A stretch of DNA of 64,000 nucleotides from positions 1-64,000 of the forward strand of contig NZ_JAGUCO010000027.1 in assembly GCF_018271995.1 (NCBI RefSeq), written 5' to 3'. The DNA comes from Carboxylicivirga linearis (lineage in GTDB: Bacteria; Bacteroidota; Bacteroidia; Bacteroidales; Marinilabiliaceae). The notes below the pieces were generated by a model. It saw only the letters and a list, made by a program, of their open reading frames with translations, did no database searches and was not told the DNA's origin. Every line of letters begins with the position of its first letter. Within the stretch, counting starts at the first letter, position 1. Shown here piece by piece: positions 18,990 to 28,571 of this stretch. The translations under genes were made by a program, and so were the position numbers.

Positions 18990-19970
18990 ATGGATCATAC
19001 TCAAGTCATAAAATATTTATCAGGTAAAGCTACAGAAGAAGAAGTGAAGGAGATTTTTAAACAAATCGAAAACTCTTCCGAATTCAAATCTGAGTTTATA
19101 AAACTAAAGAAAGCCTATGCTCTTACATCCAAATCATCAGAGGATAGTCATAGCATATGGAATCAGGTAATATCACGCAGTATTCATCGTAGAAAAATTC
19201 AATCAATTAATGTTATTGCCCGTTATGCAGCTATCGTTATATTGTTTTTTGCATTGGGCATGTTCATTCAAAAACAATTGAAATGGGGAGGTATTGATGA
19301 GGCGGTTTATGTATCTAATGCCGTGATTGATGTCCCTTACGGGCAAATGTCCAATATCACTTTACCTGATGGAACGGTTGTTCAATTAAATTCGGGAAGC
19401 CACTTCTCATACACAGGTAACTTTACCCAGGGCGAGCGAACTGTTGAATTAACAGGCGAGGCTTTTTTCGATGTAGCTAAAGATGCAGAACATCCTTTTA
19501 TAGTAAAGACCAAAGCGCTCGATTTTGTAGTGCATGGTACTTCTTTTAATATTCAGGCTTATGATGATGATGAAAAAATCAACACAACATTGGTAGAAGG
19601 AAGTTTGGGGGTTGTAGCTAAAAAGGGAGATGAGATCGTTCGTCTGAAACCAGGACAAAAAATTAGCTATAACGATGTTTCAAAGAAATATAGTGTGAAA
19701 GAGGTAGATGTTGATTTATACACATCGTGGCAAGATGGCATCATCATCTTTAGAAATGAAAAGCTGGAAGATATAGCAAAGAAATTGGAGCGATGGTACA
19801 ATGTTGAGATTATTATTAAAGATCAAAAGCTGGCTAAAGAGTTGTACTTCGGATCGATCATGAAAAATAAACCTATTGATCAGATTTTGGAAGTGCTTAA
19901 AAGAACTTCCTCACTTCATTATCAAATCGAATACCGATCAGACAGACCTACTCTTATTTATTGGGAGTGA
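18990..19970 (+). CDS. FecR-like anti-sigma factor
   Basis: 326 aa. Cytoplasmic N-terminal sigma-binding part (1-72), one membrane helix (about 75-93; AAIVILFFALGMFI), periplasmic FecR domain (about 110-215; VPYGQMSNITLPDGTVVQLN) and C-terminal DUF4974 domain (about 250-325). It holds the ECF sigma at the membrane and is expected to receive the signal from the STN domain of the neighbouring SusC. 75 bases after the sigma gene. Confidence 0.95.
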   Translation: MDHTQVIKYLSGKATEEEVKEIFKQIENSSEFKSEFIKLKKAYALTSKSSEDSHSIWNQVISRSIHRRKIQSINVIARYAAIVILFFALGMFIQKQLKWGGIDEAVYVSNAVIDVPYGQMSNITLPDGTVVQLNSGSHFSYTGNFTQGERTVELTGEAFFDVAKDAEHPFIVKTKALDFVVHGTSFNIQAYDDDEKINTTLVEGSLGVVAKKGDEIVRLKPGQKISYNDVSKKYSVKEVDVDLYTSWQDGIIIFRNEKLEDIAKKLERWYNVEIIIKDQKLAKELYFGSIMKNKPIDQILEVLKRTSSLHYQIEYRSDRPTLIYWE

Positions 19971-20080
19971 GTGCGTAGTTAACTAATTATTAATCTAAAA
20001 TAGAAGTATTTCAAACAAAAGAAGCTAACAAAAAAAACAGGCCGTGAATAGTGTTAGTATCCTCGACCTGAACTGTAAAA

Positions 20081-20135
20081 CGGATGTTACCAGCATCCGG
20101 TTCTACATCAAGAAATAACGCCTGCGCTAACAGGC
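20081..20135 (+). promoter_or_regulatory. Two hairpins in the susC leader
   Basis: CGGATG/CATCCG (20081-20086 with 20094-20099) and GCCTG/CAGGC (20120-20124 with 20131-20135) sit in the 191 bases between fecR and the susC start. They are richer in G/C than their surroundings. They could be a structured 5' leader or simply mRNA stability elements. Confidence 0.4.
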
Positions 20136-20161
20136 AAGTATTAACTCGAACATTCAAAATT

Positions 20162-23100
20162 ATGAAAAAAAAACCGGATTTGAGTCTGAATCATTCAGAT
20201 CTCAAGCAAATTATGCGAATTATGAAGCTAACAGTCTTGTTCATATTCATCTTAAGTATGAATTTATACTCAAAATCTTTCGCACAAACAGGAAAGATAT
20301 CCTTAAACATTAATTCTACGTTTGAGGAGGTTATTGAGCAAATTGAAGCAAAAACAGGTTACCATTTTGTATTAAAAGCCGATGCGGAAATATTAGACAG
20401 AATGGTAGCTGTTGACTATGAAGATCAGGATCTTGATCAGGTACTTGCCGATATATTTAAAGATACAGGATATACATACGAAGTAATTGATCAGTACATT
20501 GCCGTTACTAAAGTGAAGGATGTTCAGCAGCAGGCGCAGCCTGAAAAGGTTACCGTTACCGGAAAGGTTACTGATGCATCAGGAGCTCCATTACCAGGTG
20601 TAACAGTGGTTATACAAGGAACTACGGAGGGAACCATCACCGATTTTGATGGGAACTATTCTTTGGGTAATGTGGGTATAGCCGATGTGTTGGAGTTCTC
20701 GTTTATTGGTATGCAAAAACAAGTAATTGCTTTAAATGGAGCAACAGACATAAATGTTACTTTATTGGAAGAATCGGTTGGATTGGATGAGGTGGTAGCC
20801 ATTGGTTATCAGGTTCAGCGTAAGGCCGATTTAACCGGAGCCATTGAGGTAGTTGAATTAGAATCGATAGAAAATGTTAGTTTAAGTTCAGGTAACCCCA
20901 TGCAGGCTTTACAAGGTCGTGTTCCTGGATTATATATCGAAAAAAGTGGTTCTCCTAATGCCGCCAATAATCGTATCTTAATTAGGGGTGTAAATACTTT
21001 GGGTGACAACAATCCTCTATACATTATTGATGGAGTACCAACCAAACGTCCGGAAGTATTTCAAGGCTTAAGTGCCGGATCTATTGTATCGGTTCAGGTA
21101 CTGAAAGATGCTTCAGCATCCTCTATTTACGGAGCACGGGCTTCAAACGGAGTAGTGATAGTTACAACTAAAAACGGATCAGACAAGAAAGGAGAGGTTA
21201 GTGTACAGTTTAACTCTAATCTATCAGTTCAAAGCGAGAAATCACAGCGTTTAAATATGCTTAATGCAGTAGACCGAGGACGTGCTTTGTGGCAGGCTTC
21301 AGTTAATGATGGTATTGATCCAGCCAGTGGATACGGGGAAATATACAACTTTGACTGGAATGGTGATTATAGTAATCCTGTATTAAATAGTGTTACTCCG
21401 CAGCCATATGTAGGAGGTGATACTAATGTTCCGGTGGGTGATACTGACTGGCAGGATGCAATCTATCAAACCGGTTTTGTGATTAATAATGATCTTACTA
21501 TCTCAGGTGGTACAGAAAAATCATCGGTATTAATGAATGTGGGGTATATCAAAAACACCGGAATGTTAAAGTATACCGATTACGACCGTATCACAGCCAG
21601 AATTAACGGACAAACCAGTTTGTTGGATGATAAGGTTAAGTTTGGATTAAATGCTCAATTTGTATCTTCCAATGAAACATTGGCAGCAAATGATTTGGGT
21701 AATGCACCAACTCCCGGATTAGGTGTTACCATGGCACCAACCATACCTGTTTACACAGCAGATGGTGAATATGCCGGGCCACTGGGATCAGGATATTCAG
21801 ATAGAAATAATCCGTTAATGATGCAATACATTAACCGCTGGGATAATACCAATCGTAAGTATTTGTTTGGAAGTGTATATGCTGAAATACAACCTGTAAA
21901 GAATTTGGTTTTTAGAACAACCTTAGGGCTTGATTATTCAATGGTGAAGGATAAGGATATTGAACCGGCTTTTACCAACGGTTTTATTGCCAGATCGGTT
22001 AATAACCTGAGTATTTACAATAGTGATTTTACCAGTGTAACATGGACAAATACCGCACATTATAGTCTGGATTGGGGAAAAAGTAAATTCGGATTTTTAT
22101 TGGGTATTGAAGCAGTAAGCGACGATTTCCAGGATTTTATGGGTTATAAAGAAGGTTTTTCAACGCAAACAGAGGAGTTCTTTGTATTGAGCGCCGGTAC
22201 CAACAACGGAAATAGCTTTGGTACAGCAACCGGAAGTCGTTTGTTCTCTCAATTTGGTAAGATAGATTTCAATTATGATGAGCGCTTTTTGGCTTCAGTT
22301 ACTTTACGTCGCGATGGTTCGTCTCGTTTTGGAGCAGATAATAGATATGGATTTTTTCCTGCTGCCACTTTCGGATGGCGTTTGAGTGAAGAATCTTTTA
22401 TTAAAGACATGGATATCTTTTCTAATTTAAAATTCAGAGCGGGTGTAGGACGCGTTGGTAACCAGGATGTAGGTGATTTTGCCAGTCTTGGATTATACGA
22501 ACCTCGTTATGGAGCCGTGGCCAGCCAGGTGGATGGTGTCTCACATAATAATTTCTTCGATAATTATTGGAATGTAGGTTCAGCCTATGACTTAAACGGA
22601 CAAAATACGGGTAATCTATCTTCTGGTTTTGTGTCAGTTCAAGCCGCCAATTCTGCATTAAGATGGGAAACTACAGATGAATTGAACCTTGGATTGGACT
22701 TTGGCTTTGCAAATGGTAAGTTGATTGGATCCTTTGATTGGTATACCCGAAAAACGACTGATATATTAATTCAACCACCAGTAGCTTCAGCATTAGGCGA
22801 AGGACAACTACAGTTCTTAAACGGAGCCACCAAAAAGAATACTGGTTGGGAATTTGCTTTGAGCTATCGTAAGCAGGTAAACGACGATTTTATGTATGAA
22901 GTAGCAGGAAGTGCCAGTCATTTTGCCGATAAGATTACCGATCTGCCCGAAGCGGTAAGAACAGCTTATCCGGGTAACTCAGAGCAAACAGTGGTTGGTC
23001 ATTCAGAGCTTTCGATATTTGGTTATGTTGCCGATGGTATTTTTAAGAATGATGCTGAAGTGCAGGCGCATGCCGATCAGGTGGGTGCAGCACCAGGCCG

Positions 23101-23647
23101 TATCAGATGGGCCGATTTAAACAATGATGGTGTTATCAATTCTTCTGATCAGAAGTTTTTGGGAACCCTGCTTCCTAAATTGGAATACAGCCTTCGCATT
23201 GATTTGAACTACAAGAATTATGATGTTTCGATATTCGGATCTGGAGTAGCCGGAAAAACAGGATATGATCCTTACACCTTTTATAACGACTTTATTCGTG
23301 GTCGCGACAATGTTGGTCCTGGTGTGTTTAATGCATGGACGCCTCAAAATCCAAATTCTGATGTGCCTGCATTGACTTTATCAGATAGTAATAACGAAAC
23401 ACGTACTTCCAGTTATCTGAATGTGAATGCCTCGTACTTTAAGTTACGTAATGTTCAGGTTGGATACACATTACCAGCTGGAATCATGGAACGTTTGCAC
23501 ATGGAAAAACTTCGTTTCTATGCAATGGCCGAAAATTTATTCTGGATTAAGAGTAAGGAATTTCAGGGGCCGGATCCCGAACGTACAAATCTGGATTTAG
23601 TGCCAATTCCCCGAACTTTCTCAGTAGGCGTAAATGTTTCATTCTAA
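20162..23647 (+). CDS. susC: SusC/RagA TonB-dependent transporter with STN domain
   Basis: 1161 aa from ATG 20162, which begins a lysine-rich leader followed by a signal peptide (ending near KSFAQTG); the frame extends upstream to 20084 but those residues look non-coding. STN domain (about 48-115), carboxypeptidase-regulatory-like domain (about 128-205; VTGKVTDASGAPLPGV), plug (about 215-330, RGVNTLGDNNPLYIIDGVP) and a long outer-membrane barrel ending in an aromatic strand (FSVGVNVSF). It imports oligosaccharides with SusD as lid and uses TonB energy. The STN domain signals to the FecR protein upstream. SusD is 21 bases downstream. Confidence 0.97.
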   Translation: MKKKPDLSLNHSDLKQIMRIMKLTVLFIFILSMNLYSKSFAQTGKISLNINSTFEEVIEQIEAKTGYHFVLKADAEILDRMVAVDYEDQDLDQVLADIFKDTGYTYEVIDQYIAVTKVKDVQQQAQPEKVTVTGKVTDASGAPLPGVTVVIQGTTEGTITDFDGNYSLGNVGIADVLEFSFIGMQKQVIALNGATDINVTLLEESVGLDEVVAIGYQVQRKADLTGAIEVVELESIENVSLSSGNPMQALQGRVPGLYIEKSGSPNAANNRILIRGVNTLGDNNPLYIIDGVPTKRPEVFQGLSAGSIVSVQVLKDASASSIYGARASNGVVIVTTKNGSDKKGEVSVQFNSNLSVQSEKSQRLNMLNAVDRGRALWQASVNDGIDPASGYGEIYNFDWNGDYSNPVLNSVTPQPYVGGDTNVPVGDTDWQDAIYQTGFVINNDLTISGGTEKSSVLMNVGYIKNTGMLKYTDYDRITARINGQTSLLDDKVKFGLNAQFVSSNETLAANDLGNAPTPGLGVTMAPTIPVYTADGEYAGPLGSGYSDRNNPLMMQYINRWDNTNRKYLFGSVYAEIQPVKNLVFRTTLGLDYSMVKDKDIEPAFTNGFIARSVNNLSIYNSDFTSVTWTNTAHYSLDWGKSKFGFLLGIEAVSDDFQDFMGYKEGFSTQTEEFFVLSAGTNNGNSFGTATGSRLFSQFGKIDFNYDERFLASVTLRRDGSSRFGADNRYGFFPAATFGWRLSEESFIKDMDIFSNLKFRAGVGRVGNQDVGDFASLGLYEPRYGAVASQVDGVSHNNFFDNYWNVGSAYDLNGQNTGNLSSGFVSVQAANSALRWETTDELNLGLDFGFANGKLIGSFDWYTRKTTDILIQPPVASALGEGQLQFLNGATKKNTGWEFALSYRKQVNDDFMYEVAGSASHFADKITDLPEAVRTAYPGNSEQTVVGHSELSIFGYVADGIFKNDAEVQAHADQVGAAPGRIRWADLNNDGVINSSDQKFLGTLLPKLEYSLRIDLNYKNYDVSIFGSGVAGKTGYDPYTFYNDFIRGRDNVGPGVFNAWTPQNPNSDVPALTLSDSNNETRTSSYLNVNASYFKLRNVQVGYTLPAGIMERLHMEKLRFYAMAENLFWIKSKEFQGPDPERTNLDLVPIPRTFSVGVNVSF

Positions 23648-23668
23648 TCAATCAAAACTAATTAAGTC

Positions 23669-25411
23669 ATGAAAATGAAAAATATCAATATATACATCGT
23701 AGCACTGATTAGCATCTTAGCTCTTTCTTGTAGCGATTATCTCGAAACAGAACCTCAGGGTTTTATCACAGCCGGCAGTCCTACCATCGATGCCGCTGAA
23801 GGATTGGTTACCGCCGCTTATGCCGGTATTGGAAATGATGATATGATTGGTCCTATTGCAAGTATGTGGGTGTATGGAAGTGTTAGGTCTGATGATGCCT
23901 ACAAAGGAGGAGGTGGTGTAGCCGATATGGAACCGTTCAACTTTTATGAGCAGTATAATCTGACTCAGCCATTTCAAAATTGGTTAGCCGGTTTGCCTTT
24001 TACTTGGGAGAATTACTATCGGGCTATTTCTCGTGCTAATTCAGCTTTAAAAACTCTTAATGAGTTGACTGATGAAGAATATGCCTTACGTAAGACACGA
24101 ATGGCAGAGGCTCGATTCTTAAGAGGTCATTCCCATTTTATGTTGAAAGTGCTTTTTAAATACATTCCATATATCACAGAAGATCTTAGTAAAGAAGAAA
24201 TATTAGCCACCAAAAACCGTGCTTATACAAACGATGAATTATGGAGTAAAATCGCCGAAGATTTTGAATTTGCCATGAATAATCTACCTGGAAAGCAACC
24301 TGAAGTTGGTAGGGCTAATAAATATGCTGCTGAAGCTTATTTGGCAAAACTAAGATTGTATCAGGCATATGAACAAGATGATAATAACCAGGTTATTAAT
24401 ATCAATAAAGAACGGTTGCAGGAGGTGGTTGATCTTTGTGAAGATGTAATCACTAAAGGAGGTTACAGTTTGCAACCTGATTTTGGTGAGAATTTTCTGG
24501 ATGGTTATGATAATGGACCTGAATCTGTTTTTGCCATTCAGTTTTCAATTAGTGATGGAACTACTGTTGGTCGATTGAACTTTGAAAATGGATTAAACTA
24601 TCCGCATGGAGCTCCTCAGTATGGTTGTTGTGGATTTCATCAACCTAGTCAGAATTTGGTAAATGCATTTGCAACCAGTACAACCGGACTGCCTAAATTT
24701 GACACTTTCAACGATGTGGAGTTGAGTGCTGCTGATATTACACCTGATGGCGTAACAGTTGATCCTCGTATAGATCATTCAGTAGGTTTAGACGGACATC
24801 CGTACAAATACAGAAACGAAGAGAATTATATCTTTAGTAACAGCTGGGTACGCGATCCTGGAGTTTATGGCTATTTTCAGAGTATGAAAGAGCAACAGGC
24901 TGCCGATTGTTCTTGTTATAAGAAAGAAGGTCCGTTTATGGGCGTATCTAAAAATATAGATGTAATCCGCTATGCCGATGTGCTTTTAATGCAAGCCGAA
25001 GCTTACATTGAGTTGGGGCAACCTGAGATGGCCCGTCCTCTTATTAATCAGGTACGAAAAAGAGCTGCTGAAAGTACCGGAAGAACTCGTTTTGCAGATG
25101 GTTCTGCTCCATCCAATTATTTAATCTCGGAATATGACGGAACTAATCTGGCATGGAATCAGGAAAATGCACGTATTGCTCTTCGTTGGGAACGTCGTTT
25201 GGAGTTTGCATTGGAAAGTCCTCGTTTCTTCGACTTAGTTCGTTGGGGTATAGCCGCTACTACTTTGAATGATTATTTAGAAAAGGAAAAAACAAGACAC
25301 GATTTTTTGAATAATGCAAAGTTCACTGCTGGTAGAGATGAGTATTTTCCAATTCCGCAACGCGAAATCGACTTTACGGTGGATTCTTATACTCAAAATG
25401 TAGGATACTAA
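23669..25411 (+). CDS. susD: SusD/RagB glycan-binding lipoprotein
   Basis: 580 aa. Lipobox ending in Cys (LALSCSDYLETEPQG), so surface lipoprotein. N-terminal SusD-like TPR domain (about 75-250, with FLRGHSHFMLK) and C-terminal RagB/SusD domain (about 280-580) with the typical ending R-x-E-x-x-FPIPQREID. It forms the lid of the SusC pore and binds the oligosaccharide before import. Cotranscribed with susC. Confidence 0.96.
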   Translation: MKMKNINIYIVALISILALSCSDYLETEPQGFITAGSPTIDAAEGLVTAAYAGIGNDDMIGPIASMWVYGSVRSDDAYKGGGGVADMEPFNFYEQYNLTQPFQNWLAGLPFTWENYYRAISRANSALKTLNELTDEEYALRKTRMAEARFLRGHSHFMLKVLFKYIPYITEDLSKEEILATKNRAYTNDELWSKIAEDFEFAMNNLPGKQPEVGRANKYAAEAYLAKLRLYQAYEQDDNNQVININKERLQEVVDLCEDVITKGGYSLQPDFGENFLDGYDNGPESVFAIQFSISDGTTVGRLNFENGLNYPHGAPQYGCCGFHQPSQNLVNAFATSTTGLPKFDTFNDVELSAADITPDGVTVDPRIDHSVGLDGHPYKYRNEENYIFSNSWVRDPGVYGYFQSMKEQQAADCSCYKKEGPFMGVSKNIDVIRYADVLLMQAEAYIELGQPEMARPLINQVRKRAAESTGRTRFADGSAPSNYLISEYDGTNLAWNQENARIALRWERRLEFALESPRFFDLVRWGIAATTLNDYLEKEKTRHDFLNNAKFTAGRDEYFPIPQREIDFTVDSYTQNVGY

Positions 25412-25421
25412 TAAATAATAT

Positions 25422-25456
25422 AATCATGGTGGAAGTATATTGCTTCTGCCATGATT
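25422..25456 (+). promoter_or_regulatory. Long intercistronic hairpin between susD and downstream genes
   Basis: A 14-base stem, 25422-25435 with 25443-25456, two G-T wobbles and a 7-base loop, 10 bases after the susD stop. No T run follows, so it is not a classical terminator; it may protect the susCD message or partly attenuate transcription. An ATG at 25451 lies inside its 3' arm, which argues against that codon as a start. Confidence 0.6.
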
Positions 25457-25489
25457 AACCCAAAATATCTCAAACAAATTCAAGTTGAA

Positions 25490-26968
25490 ATGAAAAATTC
25501 CATAGCAAATATAATACTGGTTTTGATTGTTTTTTTTGGGGGCTCTGGTTGTGGTAATAAAAATATCAGAACATCTATACACTTTAGTTTACAGGATTCG
25601 GCACTAACAAAACCGGTTGAAATAATTTGTGTTGATGATGTCTATCATCTGTATTATACCTATTCAATTGATGGAAAGAGCAAAAAATGGGGGCAGGTGG
25701 AAAGCAAAGATTTACAGCATTGGAATAATGTACCAATGAGGATAGAATCAGCAACTGAGAATAATATTAAGAGTATTTTGGTTGATTGGAGTTACCTGAC
25801 AAAATACAGCAATGAAAAGCCTGGTTTAATCGCATTTTGTAGTAATGATGATAAATCGGGAGAATTAAGCCTCTTATTCAGTCATGATAATGGTTTAACA
25901 TGGAACGAAGATTCAGATGTCTCCATATTACTCGATGGTTTATCAGATCCAATAATGGATTTGAAAGTGTTTTGGAACGATAATACTCAGAAATGGAATA
26001 TGTTGGTGTTATCGGGATACCAGGTTCAATTCTATTCTTCAGATGATTTGAAAGAATGGGAATATGTAAGTCGATTTGGCGATGATGTGTATTTGAAATC
26101 AGGCGAATGGACAAGTGTTGATTTCTTTCCGATGGAAGTAGAAAAAACAGGAGTAATAAAGTGGATACTAACCATTAGTGCTGATAAAGGTTCGCCCAAT
26201 GAAGGGAGTGGTGTACAGTATTTTGTTGGTGACTATGACGGTTTCTCTTATGTGTCATCTCATAATAAACCCAAGTGGATTGATCATGGAAGTGATATCT
26301 ATCAAACCGTTGTTCTTTCAGATTATTATACTGTAAATAAACAGCCTGTTTTGATCGGAAGTATTTACAATTCAATCTATCAAAAATTTAATCTGCCTGA
26401 TGATGCTCAAACAGAGTTTTCATTGGTTCGTAAACTAAGTTTAATTGAGAAGTTTAATGATTTATACCTTATTCAACAGCCAACTAATCTGGCTGAATCC
26501 AATTCAGCGAGTAATACTTTTATATCAGGTATAGAGTTGGCTGATCAGAAGCAAATTGAAGAAAAAGCTCAATTACCTATAAAGATTGATTTGAAATTTA
26601 ATGTTGATAATCGTTTGTATCTGGGGATGGCAGAGGTTTTTGGTGTTAAAATATCGAATGATAATGGGCAGGAGCTAATTGTAGGCTATCAGGCAGAACG
26701 AAGGTATTTCTTTATTTCTGATCCATCCATTCAAAAGAATTACCCCGATACATGGGATGGTTTTAACTATGCTCCATATGTTACCAATGAGCCACAAGTT
26801 GATATGACCTTGATTATCGATCAAAAATCAGTTGAATTATTTGCCATGGAAGGATTGGTGGGGGTATCAAGAAAGTTTGTTTTTGAAGGAGATGTGGTTG
26901 ATTTTCAGTTTTTTGGTAAGAATGGTTCCATCAGTTTACAGGAAGGAAAGATTACAGAGTTGAAGTGA
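25490..26968 (+). CDS. GH32-like lipoprotein lacking catalytic residues
   Basis: 492 aa from ATG 25490, which starts a good lipoprotein signal (lipobox GGSGC). The body follows a five-bladed GH32 layout alongside the next gene: YHLYYTYS, SDPIMDLKVFW, YSSDDLKEWEY and TSVDFFPME match blocks of the active enzyme. The WMNDPNG nucleophile block, the Arg of RDP and the ECP acid/base Glu are all replaced. A C-terminal beta-sandwich module is kept. It is probably a non-catalytic fructan-binding surface protein in the position where PULs carry a SusE-type glycan-binding protein. It cannot be excluded that it has another activity. Confidence 0.8.
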   Translation: MKNSIANIILVLIVFFGGSGCGNKNIRTSIHFSLQDSALTKPVEIICVDDVYHLYYTYSIDGKSKKWGQVESKDLQHWNNVPMRIESATENNIKSILVDWSYLTKYSNEKPGLIAFCSNDDKSGELSLLFSHDNGLTWNEDSDVSILLDGLSDPIMDLKVFWNDNTQKWNMLVLSGYQVQFYSSDDLKEWEYVSRFGDDVYLKSGEWTSVDFFPMEVEKTGVIKWILTISADKGSPNEGSGVQYFVGDYDGFSYVSSHNKPKWIDHGSDIYQTVVLSDYYTVNKQPVLIGSIYNSIYQKFNLPDDAQTEFSLVRKLSLIEKFNDLYLIQQPTNLAESNSASNTFISGIELADQKQIEEKAQLPIKIDLKFNVDNRLYLGMAEVFGVKISNDNGQELIVGYQAERRYFFISDPSIQKNYPDTWDGFNYAPYVTNEPQVDMTLIIDQKSVELFAMEGLVGVSRKFVFEGDVVDFQFFGKNGSISLQEGKITELK

Positions 26969-26993
26969 AATTATAACAGCTAAACTAATAAAG

Positions 26994-28559
26994 ATGAATT
27001 ATAAATCCTATATAATATTTTTAATTCCCATGTTAATATGGGCTTGTTCTTCTGGTTCAGATAAACAGACGGAAAGCAAAGAGATAAGATATACAGAGCA
27101 ATATCGACCGCAATACCATTTTTCGCCAGATTCAGCCTGGATGAACGATCCCAATGGAATGGTATACTACGATGGTGAATATCATCTGTTTTATCAATAT
27201 TATCCTGATAGTACGGTTTGGGGGCCCATGCACTGGGGGCATGCAGTTAGCACCGATTTGGTCCACTGGCAGCATTTACCCATTGCCTTATATCCTGATA
27301 GCTTAGGTTATATTTTCTCAGGAAGTGCAGTGGTTGACTGGAAAAATACCAGTGGATTAGGTACCCAGGAGAATCCTCCATTGATTGCCATATATACCTA
27401 CCACAATGCGCTAATTGCTGAAGCTGGTGGAGTGGATGTGGAGTCGCAGGCCATTGCTTATAGTATTGATAAAGGACGAAGCTGGATCAAATATGAAGGT
27501 AATCCTGTGATACCTAATGACGGGAATAGAGATTTTCGTGATCCCAATGTTTTTTGGAATGAAGACATTCAAAAATGGAATTTGGTGCTTTCGGCACACG
27601 ATCATGTACAAATATATTCCTCTGATAATTTAAAAGAATGGAAATATGAAAGTGATTTTGGTGTTGATGCGGGCGGTCATGGAGGCGTTTGGGAATGTCC
27701 TGATTTATTTCCTTTGAAGGTAGATGATACAGATGAGGCTAAATGGGTATTAATTGTAAATATTAATCCGGGTGGACCCAATGGAGGCTCCGCAACCCAG
27801 TATTTTACGGGTGAATTTGATGGGCGTAAGTTTAATGCCGATACAAAAGAAACCAAGTGGTTAGATTGGGGACATGATAATTATGCTGGGGTAACCTGGG
27901 CTGATGTTCCTAAAGAAGATGGTCGCAGAATTTTTATGGGGTGGATGAGTAATTGGGATTATGCACAAGTGGTTCCGACTAAAAAATGGAGAAGTGCAAT
28001 GACCTTGCCTCGTGTTCTTTCATTAGTGAAAAAGAAAGATGAATTTATGGTGCGATCTACACCAGTTGAAGAAATCAATAAAATCATCAATACTGAAACT
28101 GTTATTTCAAATCAAGTTAAAAGCATAAGCGATGAGGCTGTGCTAAATACAAACGGAATAAATCTGAATCAAAGTCATTTGGTGTTTGATTTTGAATTAG
28201 GTGATTCTATTCCTCACGAATTTGGAATTATTTTAGAAAACAACCTAAATGAGCAAATAAAATTTAGCTATGTTGATTCGACAAAACAGTTTCAATTTGA
28301 TCGTACACAATCGGGTAATTTAAGTTTTTCCGAAAAGTTTGCACATATCTCAACAGCACCTTATCAAACAGGATCAACCTTGAATTTGGAGATCTTCATC
28401 GATGCAGCTTCGATGGAAATATTTGTTGATAATGGAGATTTGGTCATGACCGAAATATTCTTTTGTACTCAGCCATTCAGTAAATTAAAAATATTTTCTA
28501 ATGGACAAGCTATTTCGATGACTCATTCTCAATTGGCTGAAATTAAATCAATTTGGTGA
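26994..28559 (+). CDS. GH32 beta-fructosidase (levanase/inulinase/invertase type)
   Basis: 521 aa, lipoprotein (lipobox IWAC, Cys18). GH32 five-bladed propeller with nucleophile Asp52 in WMNDPNG, transition-state Asp183 in FRDP and acid/base Glu234 in WECPDLF; C-terminal beta-sandwich (about 380-521). It releases fructose from sucrose, raffinose-type sugars or fructans outside the cytoplasm. 25 bases after the GH32-like gene and 12 before GH36, so part of the PUL operon. Confidence 0.96.
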   Translation: MNYKSYIIFLIPMLIWACSSGSDKQTESKEIRYTEQYRPQYHFSPDSAWMNDPNGMVYYDGEYHLFYQYYPDSTVWGPMHWGHAVSTDLVHWQHLPIALYPDSLGYIFSGSAVVDWKNTSGLGTQENPPLIAIYTYHNALIAEAGGVDVESQAIAYSIDKGRSWIKYEGNPVIPNDGNRDFRDPNVFWNEDIQKWNLVLSAHDHVQIYSSDNLKEWKYESDFGVDAGGHGGVWECPDLFPLKVDDTDEAKWVLIVNINPGGPNGGSATQYFTGEFDGRKFNADTKETKWLDWGHDNYAGVTWADVPKEDGRRIFMGWMSNWDYAQVVPTKKWRSAMTLPRVLSLVKKKDEFMVRSTPVEEINKIINTETVISNQVKSISDEAVLNTNGINLNQSHLVFDFELGDSIPHEFGIILENNLNEQIKFSYVDSTKQFQFDRTQSGNLSFSEKFAHISTAPYQTGSTLNLEIFIDAASMEIFVDNGDLVMTEIFFCTQPFSKLKIFSNGQAISMTHSQLAEIKSIW

Positions 28560-28571
28560 TCTAAATCCAAT

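Noticed and set aside
20084-20161. Longer SusC N-terminus
   Set aside because: These codons cover the leader hairpins and add non-signal-like residues before a good leader at 20162.
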